A stretch of 64,000 nt of DNA. It comes from Enterococcus sp. 9E7_DIV0242 (GTDB taxonomy: Bacteria; Bacillota; Bacilli; Lactobacillales; Enterococcaceae). A program made the position numbers and the translations under genes. Numbering within the stretch: position 1 is the first letter of the stretch; each line of letters starts with the position of its first letter. Positions 14,840 to 24,320 of the stretch are shown here, piece after piece. The notes beneath the pieces were generated by a model, which was not told the DNA's origin, ran no database searches, and saw only the letters and a program-made list of their open reading frames with translations. The stretch spans positions 2,516,501 to 2,580,500 of the forward strand of contig NZ_CP147247.1 in NCBI RefSeq assembly GCF_002140975.2, read 5' to 3'.

Positions 14840-16135
14840 CTAGCCTGGGAAACGCCAAACCACTGCTCTGAAATTAGCCGGTGGTGCCGGAGTCCATCCT
14901 TTTGTTGTAGAGACATAACCAGATCCTCCTGGATTATTCGCTTCTACAATGTGCAGTGTCCCATTGCTGACACCAACGATCAATACTGTATGAACGCCGC
15001 CAATCCAGCCTTCCGGAGTATAGATATTTTCATACTGAATAACATCTCCTGGTTTTATCTCAGATAATGAGACCTGAGTTGCTCCAGAAGCTGAATAACC
15101 ACTATGAGGTCCGCCCACAGCAAAATTGATGCCGCCCGCATTCAGCCAACGACGAACGGAAACCAAACATTCTCCCTGTGCGCCCCATCCAGTCGGATAG
15201 CTATTTCCTACATCAGCCAAGGCTGCACTGATTGCTGCTTGCTTAGCAGAAGAAACCTCGCCTGCACTCTCAGGTATAGAAACATCCATCCCATTACTGC
15301 CGCCTGTAGAAGGGGACTGTTCAGGCGTAACGATTGTCGTTGTTCTTCCATCCTCTTCGATAGCGTTTGTTGTTTTGTTTGCGGCTAATATTTCTTGGGC
15401 AATTCGTTCTGCTTCTTCTTGTTTTTTCTTTTGCGCCGCTTGTTCATCTGCTAACTTCTTCTCAGCCGCTTCTTTTTGTGAGATATATTCAGATTTCTTG
15501 CCTTCTTCTGTTGCACGCTGTGCCTCTAAATCATTTTTAGCAATTTCTTGCTGAATCTTCAATGTATCTAAAGAATCTTGCTTTTCCTTCAAGTCATCTT
15601 CTGCTTTTTCCAAAGCTGAAATCTGACCTTCAACAACCTTCGTCTTTTCTTCTACTGTTGTTTTATCGTCTGTTTGCTGCTCCAACAAATCGTTGTTCGC
15701 ATTCACCAAAGTTGTAAGTCCCTGTACTTTTGTCAGGGCATCAGAAATAGACTCAGAATTCAACAACACTTCAAGATAGCTCGTCCCATTCCCACTCACC
15801 TGAACATCTCGTGCCTGTTTCTGCATCTGAACATCTCTTTTTTGAATCCGAACATTCAAATCGGATATTTCATTATAAAGAGCTTTGATTTCTTCTGTTA
15901 AAACTTCTTTTGTTTCGGATAACTCTTCGATCTTATCGGCAGTTGTTTCCAATTCCGCTTCGATTTTCGCTAATTCAGCTTCTGCTTCCGCTTCTTTTGA
16001 TTTTAATTCATCGATTTTCTGATCCTGCTCTTTAATTTGAGTATCGTAATCCGTTGCATTCACAGTCACTGGTAAGCTTACTGCTGTCAGTACCATCGAG
16101 CAAACCATCAAGGTAGATAAAAGATTCTTTTTCAC
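14840..16135 (-). CDS. Secreted CHAP-domain peptidoglycan hydrolase, PcsB-like
   Basis: 431 residues from GTG with SD GGAGGAA. Signal peptide to about residue 28 (TVNATDYD), then a 210-residue coiled coil (about 29-245) similar to that of the next gene, a short linker, and a CHAP domain from about 295. The catalytic Cys is in AQGECLVSVRRWL and His in GGVHTVLIVG. CHAP enzymes are amidases or endopeptidases; PcsB of streptococci works at the division septum with FtsEX and is encoded behind mreCD, as here. A WalR-like box lies 118 bp upstream. Regulation by the essential WalRK system is therefore expected. Confidence 0.9.
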   Translation of the reverse strand: MKKNLLSTLMVCSMVLTAVSLPVTVNATDYDTQIKEQDQKIDELKSKEAEAEAELAKIEAELETTADKIEELSETKEVLTEEIKALYNEISDLNVRIQKRDVQMQKQARDVQVSGNGTSYLEVLLNSESISDALTKVQGLTTLVNANNDLLEQQTDDKTTVEEKTKVVEGQISALEKAEDDLKEKQDSLDTLKIQQEIAKNDLEAQRATEEGKKSEYISQKEAAEKKLADEQAAQKKKQEEAERIAQEILAANKTTNAIEEDGRTTTIVTPEQSPSTGGSNGMDVSIPESAGEVSSAKQAAISAALADVGNSYPTGWGAQGECLVSVRRWLNAGGINFAVGGPHSGYSASGATQVSLSEIKPGDVIQYENIYTPEGWIGGVHTVLIVGVSNGTLHIVEANNPGGSGYVSTTKGWTPAPPANFRAVVWRFPG

Positions 16136-16252
16136 TAAATTATTCCTCCGAATTTATGCATAAATGCGTATATAATTTCACTGTTCATTATTTTTCTAGT
16201 TTCGCAACATTCAAATTGTAACATAGATTTGTGTCATCTATATAAAGATAAT

Positions 16253-16269
16253 GTTACAAAACTGTTTCA
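16253..16269 (-). promoter_or_regulatory. WalR-like box upstream of the CHAP gene
   Basis: Minus strand TGAAAC-AGTTT-TGTAAC, the same two half-sites and 5-nt spacing as the box before the paralogue. Confidence 0.58.
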
Positions 16270-16331
16270 CGAGAACTGATAAAATAACGTATATTATAAT
16301 AAATTAATAAAAAACATAACAAAAAAAGAGA

Positions 16332-16841
16332 CTATTTTGTAGAAAAAAGTCTCTTCAGTGGATAGAAAAATAACACAAATATTAACATGTTAAACAGCAG
16401 TGTCGGTCCCAACACACGTGTTACGAATATGATTGGTCCAACTTTGGATAAGTGGAAAATCACCTGTAACGCAACAGCAATCAACTCATAACTGGTAACA
16501 AATATGACCATTCCGAAAAAAGCAGTAGGGATATTTGTCTCTACGATCCCTTGAAATGTATACATCAATACTACCGTACTAACCAGAGCGACTGTATAAA
16601 TACCCAATACACCTAAATAGTAACTATCACAAATCAATCCAATAACAAGAGCGCTAATAATAACATAACTTTTGGATAAATTTGGAATCAGCAACAAATA
16701 GACTAAAAGTAAAAGATGGGCACTCGGATAGTATGCATTATCCAATAAATTTTCTGCTCCCATTGATAACTGACCATCAATCAACAACAAGAGAAAGAGC
16801 AGGGCAGGTGCAAAGTATTTTACTTTTTCCTTTGGAATCAT
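16332..16841 (-). CDS. mreD: Rod-shape determining protein MreD
   Basis: 169 residues, about five transmembrane helices, very few charged residues between them, and the typical weak conservation of MreD. The ATG overlaps the mreC stop by 4 bp. MreC and MreD are membrane partners of the peripheral (elongation) wall-synthesis machinery, also present in ovococci that lack MreB. No mreB is adjacent here. The two wall hydrolases follow on the same strand. Confidence 0.88.
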   Translation of the reverse strand: MIPKEKVKYFAPALLFLLLLIDGQLSMGAENLLDNAYYPSAHLLLLVYLLLIPNLSKSYVIISALVIGLICDSYYLGVLGIYTVALVSTVVLMYTFQGIVETNIPTAFFGMVIFVTSYELIAVALQVIFHLSKVGPIIFVTRVLGPTLLFNMLIFVLFFYPLKRLFSTK

Positions 16842-17701
16842 TCATTTCCCCCTGCCGATCTTTGAATAATTGTCACAACAGAAATCCCGTTACCATATAG
16901 GCTTGCATAAGGCTTAACATACACTTCACGATCCAAGCCATATTGATCTGGCTCTACCTTTTCGACTGTTCCTATCGGAAGATTAGCGGGTGAATTGCCA
17001 CCTAATCCAGATGTCTGTACAACAGAACCTACAGTGATTTCAGCATCACCAGTTAGCTGTGTTGCGACCAAGGCCTGTTCTTTATCATTAAATTCCTTCA
17101 ACAATCCGTAGGAATCCCCTGCTTCCGAACTGATACGTATTGGAAAATGATTGGAATTTTGATTTTTTGACGTAAGTAATTCGACCTTCGACGACAAGGT
17201 ATTCACTTCAATTACACGACCAATCAGACCTTTTTGTGCCAGAACGGCCATGTTTACTTCAATACCATCTGCACTGCCCTTATCAACAATCATGATATCT
17301 TGCCATGTATCCGGTGAACGACTCACAACATTGGCTGTTACCTTTTCATAGTCTGTCAAGGTTTCATTTAAGGCTAGTTCGCCTTTTAATTCTTCAATTT
17401 CTTTCTTGTAATTATCATTTTGAATCGCCAACTCATTATAACTGTCGATTTTGGTTTTCAAGCGCTGGTTTTCATCATATGTATTAAATAAATCTGTTAA
17501 TGAACCCAGACTTCCCGCAACTGCTTTTGCAGGTGCTGAGATCATCTTATCGATAAGGCCTACACCATCATTTACGGCAGACTGAACAATATTGTTCTTC
17601 CCTCCTGCTCGCTGAGCGGCAGTTAGACTAATCACAATAACAACGATAATTACTAATATTAAAGTAATGATTATATTTTTATTTGGGTTGAATTTTTTCA
17701 C
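16838..17701 (-). CDS. mreC: Rod-shape determining protein MreC
   Basis: 287 residues. A short cytoplasmic start, one transmembrane helix (about residues 10-28), a coiled coil (about 70-110, YDENQRLKTKIDSYNELAIQ) and the extracytoplasmic beta domain (about 120-280) with VVSRSPDTWQDIMIVDKGS and GLIGRV, which are family hallmarks. It organises septal and peripheral wall synthesis. First gene of the mreCD pair, about 180 bp behind pnp on the same strand but after a terminator. Confidence 0.93.
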   Translation of the reverse strand: MKKFNPNKNIIITLILVIIVVIVISLTAAQRAGGKNNIVQSAVNDGVGLIDKMISAPAKAVAGSLGSLTDLFNTYDENQRLKTKIDSYNELAIQNDNYKKEIEELKGELALNETLTDYEKVTANVVSRSPDTWQDIMIVDKGSADGIEVNMAVLAQKGLIGRVIEVNTLSSKVELLTSKNQNSNHFPIRISSEAGDSYGLLKEFNDKEQALVATQLTGDAEITVGSVVQTSGLGGNSPANLPIGTVEKVEPDQYGLDREVYVKPYASLYGNGISVVTIIQRSAGGNE

Positions 17702-17814
17702 TACGACACCTCAGATAGTCTTCAAACTGATAGCCTTAATTTTACCACTATTTCCATACAAACAAAAGAGGCGCAAGCGCTCTTTAACTTTTTTTATCAT
17801 TTTTTACAATAAGG

Positions 17815-17856
17815 AAAAACGAACGGGTTGTTTGCTTCTACGCCCCATTCGTTTTT
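17815..17856 (-). terminator. Terminator of pnp
   Basis: AAAAACGAACGGG and CCCCATTCGTTTTT pair with one mismatch and carry T-runs on both ends. 30 bp past the pnp stop. Confidence 0.82.
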
Positions 17857-17885
17857 CAGATAATCAGATTTTATTCATCTATCAT

Positions 17886-20000
17886 TTATTTTTCTTTGTT
17901 TTCTTCGTTCAACATCGCTTTTCTTGAGATATTGACACGGCCTTGTTTATCGATTTCTGTTACTTTCACAAGTATTTCATCACCAAGCTTCACAACATCT
18001 TCCACATTGTTTACACGCTCATTAGCAAGCTGAGAAATATGAACCAAGCCATCTTTGCCTTTGATCAGGTTAACAAACGCGCCGAATTTTTCGATTCGAA
18101 CAACTTTCCCTAAGTAGACTTGACCAACTTCCACTTCTTTTGTCAACTCTTCAATGATCTTGATTGCTTTTTGAATCATCTCAGCATCGGCAGAAGCAAT
18201 ACTTACATTTCCTTCTTGATCGATGTCGATTTTCACGCCTGTTTCATCGATGATTCCGTTGATTGTTTCGCCGCCTTTACCAATAACATCTTTGATCTTG
18301 GCAGGTTTGATTTGAATCATTTCGATCTTCGGTGCGTACTGGCTAAGCTCTTCACGAGGTGCGCTCAATGTTGATGTAAGCTCTGCAAGGATTTCCATGC
18401 GGGCTTTCTTCGCTTGAGTCAATGCCTCAGTTAAGATTTGTTCGGTAATCCCTTGAATCTTGATATCCATTTGCAATGCAGTGATACCATCTTTTGTACC
18501 AGCAACTTTGAAGTCCATGTCGCCTAAATGATCTTCCAACCCTTGAATATCTGTCAAGATTGTGTAGTTTTCACCATCGCTGACCAAGCCCATTGCAATA
18601 CCGGCAACAGGTGCTTTAATCGGCACACCTGCATCCATTAATGCCAGGATACCGGCACAGATGCTTGCCTGTGAAGAAGAGCCATTTGATTCTAATACTT
18701 CAGAAACAACACGGATTGTGTAAGGGAAATCTGCTTCACTCGGAATAACCTGCGCCATCGCACGCTCTCCTAATGCACCATGTCCGATTTCACGACGACC
18801 TGGTGATCCGGCACGTCCTGTTGAACCAACAGAGAATTGTGGGAAATTATAATGGTGGATAAATCGTTTGCTATCTTCCAGACCCAGACCATCAATGATT
18901 TGGTGTTCACCTAATGGCGCCAATGTACAAATAGACAAGGCTTGAGTTTGTCCACGAGTAAACAGACCGGAACCATGCACACGAGGTAGGACACCTACTT
19001 CTGATGCAAGTGGACGGATTTCATCCAGTTTACGACCATCAGGACGAATTTTATCGATCGTGATCAGCTCGCGCACAACATCTTTTTCAAGATCTTCTGC
19101 AATTTGTTTTACTTCTTTTTTGATTTGATCCAAGTCTTCTGACTCAGCAAATTTTTCAGCATAAACTTCTTTTACTTGATCTTTGACAGCCTCGATATTG
19201 TCCTCACGAGCAAGCTTCTCTTCTGTCATTACAGCTTCTTTCATTGTGCCATAATATGCCGCAAAAATTTCTTTTTTCAGGTCAGCATCCACTTGTAGAA
19301 GTTTTACTTCCATCTTAGGTTTACCAACAGCTGCTACAATTTCCTCTTGGAAAGCAACAAGTTCTTTGATTGCATCAAACCCGAATAGTAATGCGCCCAA
19401 CATATCTTCTTCAGAAACTTCTTTTGCGCCACTTTCAACCATGTTGATTGCTTTTTTTGTACCGGCAACGGTTAATTCAATGTCCGTTTTTTCTGCCTGC
19501 TCAGTCGTTGGATTCAATACGTATTCGCCGTCTACACGACCAACGTTTACACCAGCGATCGGTCCTGCAAATGGGATATCTGAAATTGCCAACGCTAATG
19601 AAGAACCAAACATCGCTGCCATTTCAGGCGTACAATCCTGTTCCACACTCATTACAACGTTGGTAATCTGTACTTCATTACGGAACCCTTCCGCAAACAT
19701 GGGACGAATCGGGCGGTCGATCAGACGAGCCGTTAATGTCGCACGTTCACTTGGACGTCCTTCACGTTTGATAAATCCTCCTGGGATTTTACCGACAGCG
19801 TACATTTTTTCTTCGTAGTTCACTGTTAGTGGAAAGAAATCAAAATCTCTTGCATCTTTAGAAGCAACAGCTGCACTCAGTACAACGGTATCGCCATAAC
19901 GAACCAATACTGCACCATTTGCCTGCTTTGCCATTTGACCAATTTCAACTTGCAGAGGGCGTCCGCCCCAAGTGGTTTTAAATACTTGTTTCTCTGACAT
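17886..20000 (-). CDS. pnp: Polyribonucleotide nucleotidyltransferase (PNPase)
   Basis: 704 residues, full length. Two RNase PH domains (about 10-230 and 310-545), each with conserved phosphate/RNA motifs ([46 protein letters not shown]), then a KH domain (about 555-615, [15 protein letters not shown]) and an S1 domain (about 620-695). The enzyme degrades RNA 3' to 5' by phosphorolysis as a trimer in the cytosol. ATG with AAGGAG upstream. It follows rpsO after a 480-bp leader rich in hairpins. Confidence 0.97.
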   Translation of the reverse strand: MSEKQVFKTTWGGRPLQVEIGQMAKQANGAVLVRYGDTVVLSAAVASKDARDFDFFPLTVNYEEKMYAVGKIPGGFIKREGRPSERATLTARLIDRPIRPMFAEGFRNEVQITNVVMSVEQDCTPEMAAMFGSSLALAISDIPFAGPIAGVNVGRVDGEYVLNPTTEQAEKTDIELTVAGTKKAINMVESGAKEVSEEDMLGALLFGFDAIKELVAFQEEIVAAVGKPKMEVKLLQVDADLKKEIFAAYYGTMKEAVMTEEKLAREDNIEAVKDQVKEVYAEKFAESEDLDQIKKEVKQIAEDLEKDVVRELITIDKIRPDGRKLDEIRPLASEVGVLPRVHGSGLFTRGQTQALSICTLAPLGEHQIIDGLGLEDSKRFIHHYNFPQFSVGSTGRAGSPGRREIGHGALGERAMAQVIPSEADFPYTIRVVSEVLESNGSSSQASICAGILALMDAGVPIKAPVAGIAMGLVSDGENYTILTDIQGLEDHLGDMDFKVAGTKDGITALQMDIKIQGITEQILTEALTQAKKARMEILAELTSTLSAPREELSQYAPKIEMIQIKPAKIKDVIGKGGETINGIIDETGVKIDIDQEGNVSIASADAEMIQKAIKIIEELTKEVEVGQVYLGKVVRIEKFGAFVNLIKGKDGLVHISQLANERVNNVEDVVKLGDEILVKVTEIDKQGRVNISRKAMLNEENKEK

Positions 20001-20438
20001 AAAAAATCTCCTTCTCTCTATTGAAAGTAACTTCGTTATTATCCCAAAAAACGAATTCCTTTCATTTTATACTTTTGTGTCCTTTGTCCTTTTATCAACC
20101 ATTACGATTGACTGACAACCGGATAAGCTGTTTCTAGTAGTCTAATTCTTCTCTTCACACTAATAGAAACCACGATTTTTCTGCCCTCTGAAAAGCGAGA
20201 CGCTACTAAACAAATGGAAAAATCCGAGTACGGTTAGATTCTTTCATTTGATTAGTAGAGCTCTGACCAGCTTTCCAAAATGCAGCTACCACCAATTCTT
20301 TTCGTTTCTATTCCTTTATCTGCGCCTAGAGGTTCTCATAGCAAAAGGAAGCTGTTTCACCAATGTAAACTTCCCTTCAAAGAAATCCAGTACAAAATCA
20401 ATGCTATGAAACATGATCAACTGCCATGTCTCATAGCA
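20001..20438 (-). other. Long structured leader between rpsO and pnp
   Basis: No gene. On the minus strand it can fold into at least two long hairpins: GCTACTAA...TTAGTAGaGC with further pairing inside (about 20201-20261), and TGCTATGA-ACATG...CATGT-CATAGCA (20402-20437). It precedes pnp, whose mRNA is post-transcriptionally autoregulated in other bacteria. It may be an untranslated leader. I see no T-box or other named riboswitch signature. Confidence 0.45.
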
Positions 20439-20470
20439 AAAAAGTGAGATTCCGGTGAATCCCACTTTCA
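20439..20470 (-). terminator. Terminator of rpsO
   Basis: AAAGTGAGATTC and GAATCCCACTTT pair (one mismatch). On the minus strand it is followed by TTTTTTG. About 10 bp past the rpsO stop. Confidence 0.8.
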
Positions 20471-20479
20471 CATGTTTGA

Positions 20480-20749
20480 TTAACGACGCAAACCTAAGCG
20501 TTGGATCAGTTCACGGTAACGTTGGATGTCAGTTTTACGTAAGTAAGCTAACAAGTTACGGCGATGACCGATTTTTTTCATTAGTCCACGGTAAGAATGG
20601 TGATCTTTTTTGTGAACGCGTGCATGTTCGTTCAGGTGATTGATATCAGCAGTTAATACAGCGATCTGTACTTCTGGCGAACCAGTATCTCCTTCGTGAC
20701 GAGCATATTCGCTAATGATTTGGTTTTTTTGTTCTTTTGACATTGCCAT
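20480..20749 (-). CDS. rpsO: 30S ribosomal protein S15
   Basis: 89 residues, the standard length, starting [43 protein letters not shown] and [15 protein letters not shown] are the conserved S15 RNA-binding segments. I use the ATG at 20747-20749 behind AGAGGTGG; an in-frame ATG nine bases earlier overlaps the SD. S15 is a primary 16S rRNA binder needed for the platform of the 30S subunit. It is upstream of pnp, a conserved pairing. Confidence 0.97.
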   Translation of the reverse strand: MAMSKEQKNQIISEYARHEGDTGSPEVQIAVLTADINHLNEHARVHKKDHHSYRGLMKKIGHRRNLLAYLRKTDIQRYRELIQRLGLRR

Positions 20750-20870
20750 GTTTTCCACCTCTTTCTAAAGTATCATCTGCTTACTGAGTAGTACGTTGGT
20801 GACTCGTACAACCAAGTAAAAGACGGTGTGTTTCCACACAGATTATACTTTACAGGATAGCCCTTTAAAA
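20750..20870 (-). promoter_or_regulatory. rpsO promoter and leader
   Basis: A minus-strand TATAAT lies near 20845 with a poor -35. The leader holds GAGT...ACTC and TTGG...CCAA complementarities, compatible with S15 autoregulation, which is known in several bacteria. No specific Rfam motif is recognised by eye. Confidence 0.4.
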
Positions 20871-21023
20871 AGCAAGATAAACCGTAGGGAAACACCCGTT
20901 TTTCTATAGAAAACTCCCCATTTCAGCTTGTTTTGTGATACACTTAATTACGCTAAGCAATCAAGTACTGGTAAGAGCTTCTGCTTTTACTGTTTCGCTA
21001 CTATAAAAGGAGGAATTATCCTA

Positions 21024-21587
21024 GTGATTACAATGAAAGATATTATCCGAGAAGGACACCCTACATTGCGTCAGGTTGCAAAAGAGGTGACTTTCCCATT
21101 ATCTGAGGAAAATATTGAATTAGGAAAAGATATGATGACGTTTCTAAAAAACAGTCAGGACCCTGAAAAGGCAGCCGAACTAGAATTAAGAGGGGGTGTC
21201 GGACTGGCAGCCCCACAGTTGGACATATCCAAACGAATCATCGCTGTTCACGTACCGAGCAGTGATCTGGAAAAGCCCGATCCTGAGTTTAGTGCCGTGA
21301 TGTATAATCCTAAAATCATTAGTCACTCTGTCCAAGATGCCTGTCTTGCAGAAGGCGAGGGGTGCTTGTCTGTCGACCGCGAGGTACCTGGGTATGTCGT
21401 TCGTCATAACAAAATCACCCTTTCCTATTTCGATGCCGAGGGCGAAAAACACAAGAAACGCTTAAAAAACTATGAAGCGATTGTTGTACAGCATGAAATC
21501 GACCATTTGAACGGTGTGATGTTCTATGATCATATCAATGCAGAAAATCCTTTTGCATTGAAGGATGGCGTATTGGTGATCGAATAA
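21024..21587 (+). CDS. def: Peptide deformylase
   Basis: 187 residues from GTG ([13 protein letters not shown]), with AGGAGG about 10 nt before. The three deformylase motifs are present: GGVGLAAPQ (57-65), EGCLSV (112-117, Cys metal ligand) and QHEIDH (156-161, two His ligands and catalytic Glu). The larger-loop, type II form is typical of Gram-positive cocci. It removes the formyl group from nascent N-terminal methionine at the ribosome exit. In-frame codons further upstream lack an SD. Monocistronic. Confidence 0.96.
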   Translation: MITMKDIIREGHPTLRQVAKEVTFPLSEENIELGKDMMTFLKNSQDPEKAAELELRGGVGLAAPQLDISKRIIAVHVPSSDLEKPDPEFSAVMYNPKIISHSVQDACLAEGEGCLSVDREVPGYVVRHNKITLSYFDAEGEKHKKRLKNYEAIVVQHEIDHLNGVMFYDHINAENPFALKDGVLVIE

Positions 21588-21686
21588 TTGTCTTCTTTCG
21601 TAAGACATTTTACCTGAGACAAAATTTCCGCTTTTTTCCAGCATACGCGCTATACTGTCGTTGTAACAAACAAAAGGATGAGGACG

Positions 21687-21896
21687 ATGTTGGAAATTCA
21701 TTATCTTGTTACAAGCAGTGACACAACAGCGAGCATAAAAAAATATGAAAAAGCGGCCGATTTCGTTGCTGCTCAACAGCGGGAAGTTCCCGATTTAGAG
21801 GACTACTACCCTGTGACAGAGGCGCTAGTTGACGGAGAAAAATTGGCATTGGATGAGCCTACTATATATGGACTGTTCAACAAATTGAATCAGTAA
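21687..21896 (+). CDS. Small conserved-looking protein, possibly DUF4649
   Basis: 69 residues from the ATG at 21687 (SD GATGAGGAC). MLEIHYLVTS, a charged middle and DLEDYYPVTEALVDGEKL resemble the short DUF4649 proteins of streptococci and enterococci as I remember them; this is recall, not a search. No signal or membrane segment. Its own promoter-like TATACT lies near 21650 and a perfect terminator follows. No function can be given. Confidence 0.6.
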   Translation: MLEIHYLVTSSDTTASIKKYEKAADFVAAQQREVPDLEDYYPVTEALVDGEKLALDEPTIYGLFNKLNQ

Positions 21897-21906
21897 AAAG
21901 TAAAAC

Positions 21907-21946
21907 AAAAAAGATGGATTTGCCGCTCGGCGAATCCATCTTTTTT
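21907..21946. terminator. Bidirectional terminator
   Basis: AAAAGATGGATT and AATCCATCTTTT pair, continuing through GCCG/CGGC, with T-runs on both strands; it lies between two convergent genes. Confidence 0.9.
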
Positions 21947-21984
21947 GTTAATGAACAGTTCTTCTTAAAATACTGTCCGATTGT

Positions 21985-22761
21985 TTAAACAAAATTCAGT
22001 TCTTTCAGTGCCTTCCAGATGCCATCCTGATCATTCGTGTCTGTGACCATCGCAGCTTCCTTCTGTACATGGGACTCTGCGTTCCCCATTGCAACACCAA
22101 TCCCAGCTTCCCGCAGCATTTCCCGATCGTTGTCCCCATCACCAAAAGTAATGATATCTTCACGGCTGATCCCAACTCGATCAGCCAGATTCATGATCGT
22201 TGCTGCCTTTGAGCCGCCCTGAGGAAGAATATCCACACTTTCCGGGTGCCAACGAACAAAACGGAATTTCGAAAATTGCTGATCGAATTTCCCTTCACAA
22301 GAGCCATCATAGAACGCCAATGCCTGATAAATATCTGCAGATTTAGCGAAATCTTCATCAAAAGCCAGATCATGAAAATCAATGGACTTCATAGCCGTTA
22401 CAACCTGTTCTGCGCGGTGACTATTCGTTTTCTTGACATCATCCAAGCCAACATACGCAAGCCCTAACTCCTGTTTTTCCAACTCTGAAGAAAAACGCAG
22501 CAGCTCTTCTTCATCCAGAAGATTCTGGTAATACTGTTCATGACCCAAAAAACCCGCGGCTCCATTACACAGGATATAATTTGAAAATTCCAAATCTAAA
22601 ATGACTTTCTGAGCCATGTAACGGCTTCTCCCCGTAGCGATCGTCACCAAATGTCCTTGCCGTCTAAGCTTTTGCAGCGCTTCTCTCGTACTGTCCAATG
22701 CTTGCTTATCTGTCCCCAGTAGCGTACCGTCGATGTCGAATGCAAAAAGTTTTCTTTTCAT
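21985..22761 (-). CDS. Cof-type HAD-superfamily phosphatase
   Basis: 258 residues. Motif I is FDIDGTLLGTD (residues 8-18, nucleophile Asp), motif II ATGRS near 42-46, and motif IV GDGDNDREML near 208-217; the cap domain in between is of the C2B (Cof/YidA) type. Members hydrolyse sugar phosphates, FMN or similar metabolites in the cytosol; substrate is not predictable here. ATG at 22759-22761. No operon partners. Confidence 0.88.
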   Translation of the reverse strand: MKRKLFAFDIDGTLLGTDKQALDSTREALQKLRRQGHLVTIATGRSRYMAQKVILDLEFSNYILCNGAAGFLGHEQYYQNLLDEEELLRFSSELEKQELGLAYVGLDDVKKTNSHRAEQVVTAMKSIDFHDLAFDEDFAKSADIYQALAFYDGSCEGKFDQQFSKFRFVRWHPESVDILPQGGSKAATIMNLADRVGISREDIITFGDGDNDREMLREAGIGVAMGNAESHVQKEAAMVTDTNDQDGIWKALKELNFV

Positions 22762-23104
22762 GGAATATCACTTTGCCTGCCTTTATTTTATATTTTTTGA
22801 TCGTTTCTACCATTATTCTTTTATTATTAGATAGACGACTAACATTTTCCAACATTTACCGCCTATCCATATACTCATCTATTTTACATACTTTAACTAA
22901 AAAAGCCAATTGTTGAGATGCCTTAATCAATTCCGAAGGTCCTCTTCCCCTTGGATTCTCGCCTTTAGAGTCAAACTGTAGAAGAATTATCAGAACTGAA
23001 AATTTCAAGTGATTTTTCAGAAAAATACTTATTGTAAATTGAATAGGCACACCAAGATTTGGCATACTAGATGACTTACATCTTTTAAATATGAGCCCAA
23101 AGCA
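22762..23104. other. Intergenic region between the FNT and HAD genes
   Basis: A minus-strand open frame of 69 codons (22856-23065) covers most of it but has no SD, and its composition is not protein-like in the first half. I see no other gene. It may be a decayed coding remnant or untranscribed spacer. Confidence 0.4.
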
Positions 23105-23142
23105 AAAAGCTACGAATAGACCTATAGAGGCACTCGTAGCTT
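23105..23142 (-). terminator. Terminator of the FNT gene
   Basis: AAGCTACGA and TCGTAGCTT (minus-strand reading) pair and are followed by TTT. 12 bp past the stop. Confidence 0.7.
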
Positions 23143-23153
23143 CATTTATCTTA

Positions 23154-23954
23154 TTAATCTAAATAGTTTGTATCGGCATTATTCAACCAAGCATAACCTA
23201 GCCCCATGACCAATCCGCCACCAATGAAGTTTCCAATCAGCGCAAAGAAAAGGTTGTGGATCACATTACCTACTGTCAACGCAGCCATAGTTCCGTGCGA
23301 AGCAAAATATGCAAGCGTAAATGCTGGGAAGTTTGCAATAACGTGTTCGTAGCCCAAGAATGCGAAGATAAAGATAATAAAGATGATTGCTGCCACTTTA
23401 CCAGCGTCATCTTTCATACGCATGCTTACTAATACAGCCGTATTTACAACAATATTAGCAAACATACCTTCAACAAGGATCTGAACCGTACTCTTCGTTA
23501 ATTTCCCTGAAATCGAGGTAAACATAAAATTGTCTGGAGCTAAATCTTGAAATGGAACAGTCTGAGAAATAAGAAAACCAAAAAGCACGCCTCCGACTAA
23601 GTTGAATAAAATACAGGTAAACAAAATTTTTGCTGCAAACGGTAATGAAATCTTTTTGCGATAGACACCGACCGTCATGTAAAGCATGTTCGATGTACCC
23701 AATTCGGCATTCATATAAAGAATCATGACTAAAGACCAACTGAACATAAATGCATAAAGCATTTTTCCTAAACCGTGAGCAATGTCCTCACCTTTCATAG
23801 CGATAGCGAAAGCTATTGCAGTACCTAAGGTTAAAAACATACACGCCAGCATTGCACGAAAAGCATAACGAACAACACTATTTTGAAACAAACTCATTTT
23901 CTTATTGATCGACTTGTCGATCTGTTCAAAGAGAGGAGATACTGGTTTCATCAT
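23154..23954 (-). CDS. Formate/nitrite transporter (FNT) family channel
   Basis: 266 residues with six transmembrane helices. The family marks are ELGTSNMLYMTVGV (about 85-98) and the later GNVIHNLFFALIGNFIGGG (about 225-243). FNT proteins form pentameric channels for formate, nitrite, lactate or hydrosulfide. ATG pair behind GGAGCAG; the first is used. Monocistronic, with a terminator. In a fermentative coccus formate export/import with pyruvate formate-lyase is the likeliest role, but no pfl gene is adjacent. Confidence 0.9.
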   Translation of the reverse strand: MMKPVSPLFEQIDKSINKKMSLFQNSVVRYAFRAMLACMFLTLGTAIAFAIAMKGEDIAHGLGKMLYAFMFSWSLVMILYMNAELGTSNMLYMTVGVYRKKISLPFAAKILFTCILFNLVGGVLFGFLISQTVPFQDLAPDNFMFTSISGKLTKSTVQILVEGMFANIVVNTAVLVSMRMKDDAGKVAAIIFIIFIFAFLGYEHVIANFPAFTLAYFASHGTMAALTVGNVIHNLFFALIGNFIGGGLVMGLGYAWLNNADTNYLD

Positions 23955-24109
23955 TACTGCTCCTTTTCAATTGATTTTCACTATGTGTTTTCAAAATATC
24001 CTTTTTTATTCTAATGACCTTGACGCCATTTGTCCAGTGATTTTTTTATACTTATTCTCTCATTTAACCATTTTTTTGTCGCTTTCTCCAGTAAAAGCAC
24101 TGAAAGAAC

Positions 24110-24139
24110 TTGACTTTACAGCTGTTTTCAAGGTACAAT
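24110..24139 (+). promoter_or_regulatory. Promoter of rpsD
   Basis: TTGACT (24110-24115), 18 nt, TACAAT (24134-24139). Confidence 0.75.
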
Positions 24140-24320
24140 ACTCTTTGTGTAAAATAATGCAGCAGAAGAATAATAACTCGTCAACAGTTCATTGCCTCAT
24201 GATGGTTCAACTGCGTAACCGCGGCTGCAAAGGTGAAGGTTGAAGAATGAACTGCACGAATATGAATTTTTCAGAAGATTATTTTACTCCAAAAAAACTT
24301 ATTTATTGGAGGAATTTTTA
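24140..24320 (+). promoter_or_regulatory. Leader of rpsD, probable S4 autoregulatory element
   Basis: About 175 nt of untranslated leader containing GTAACCGCGGCTGC and complementary segments (CAGTTCATTGC and GAATGAACTGC pair in part). Gram-positive rpsD genes are known to be repressed by S4 binding to such a leader. Assignment is by position and precedent. Confidence 0.5.

Noticed and set aside
16201..16240. Additional WalR-type boxes near TGTAACATAG
   Set aside because: Half-sites are 7 or 8 nt apart instead of 5, so they do not fit the consensus.
20001..20438. T-box in the pnp leader
   Set aside because: GGTGGTAGC on the minus strand is suggestive, but there is no TGGNACCGCG sequence and no terminator after it.
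22856..23065. 69-codon minus-strand open frame with KGENPRGRGPSELI
   Set aside because: No ribosome binding site and no recognisable family; it may be a remnant, but I cannot support a gene.
24240..24320. N-terminal extension of S4
   Set aside because: In-frame ATGs exist but the only good SD (GGAGG) is at the conserved [10 protein letters not shown] start; the extension is leader RNA.
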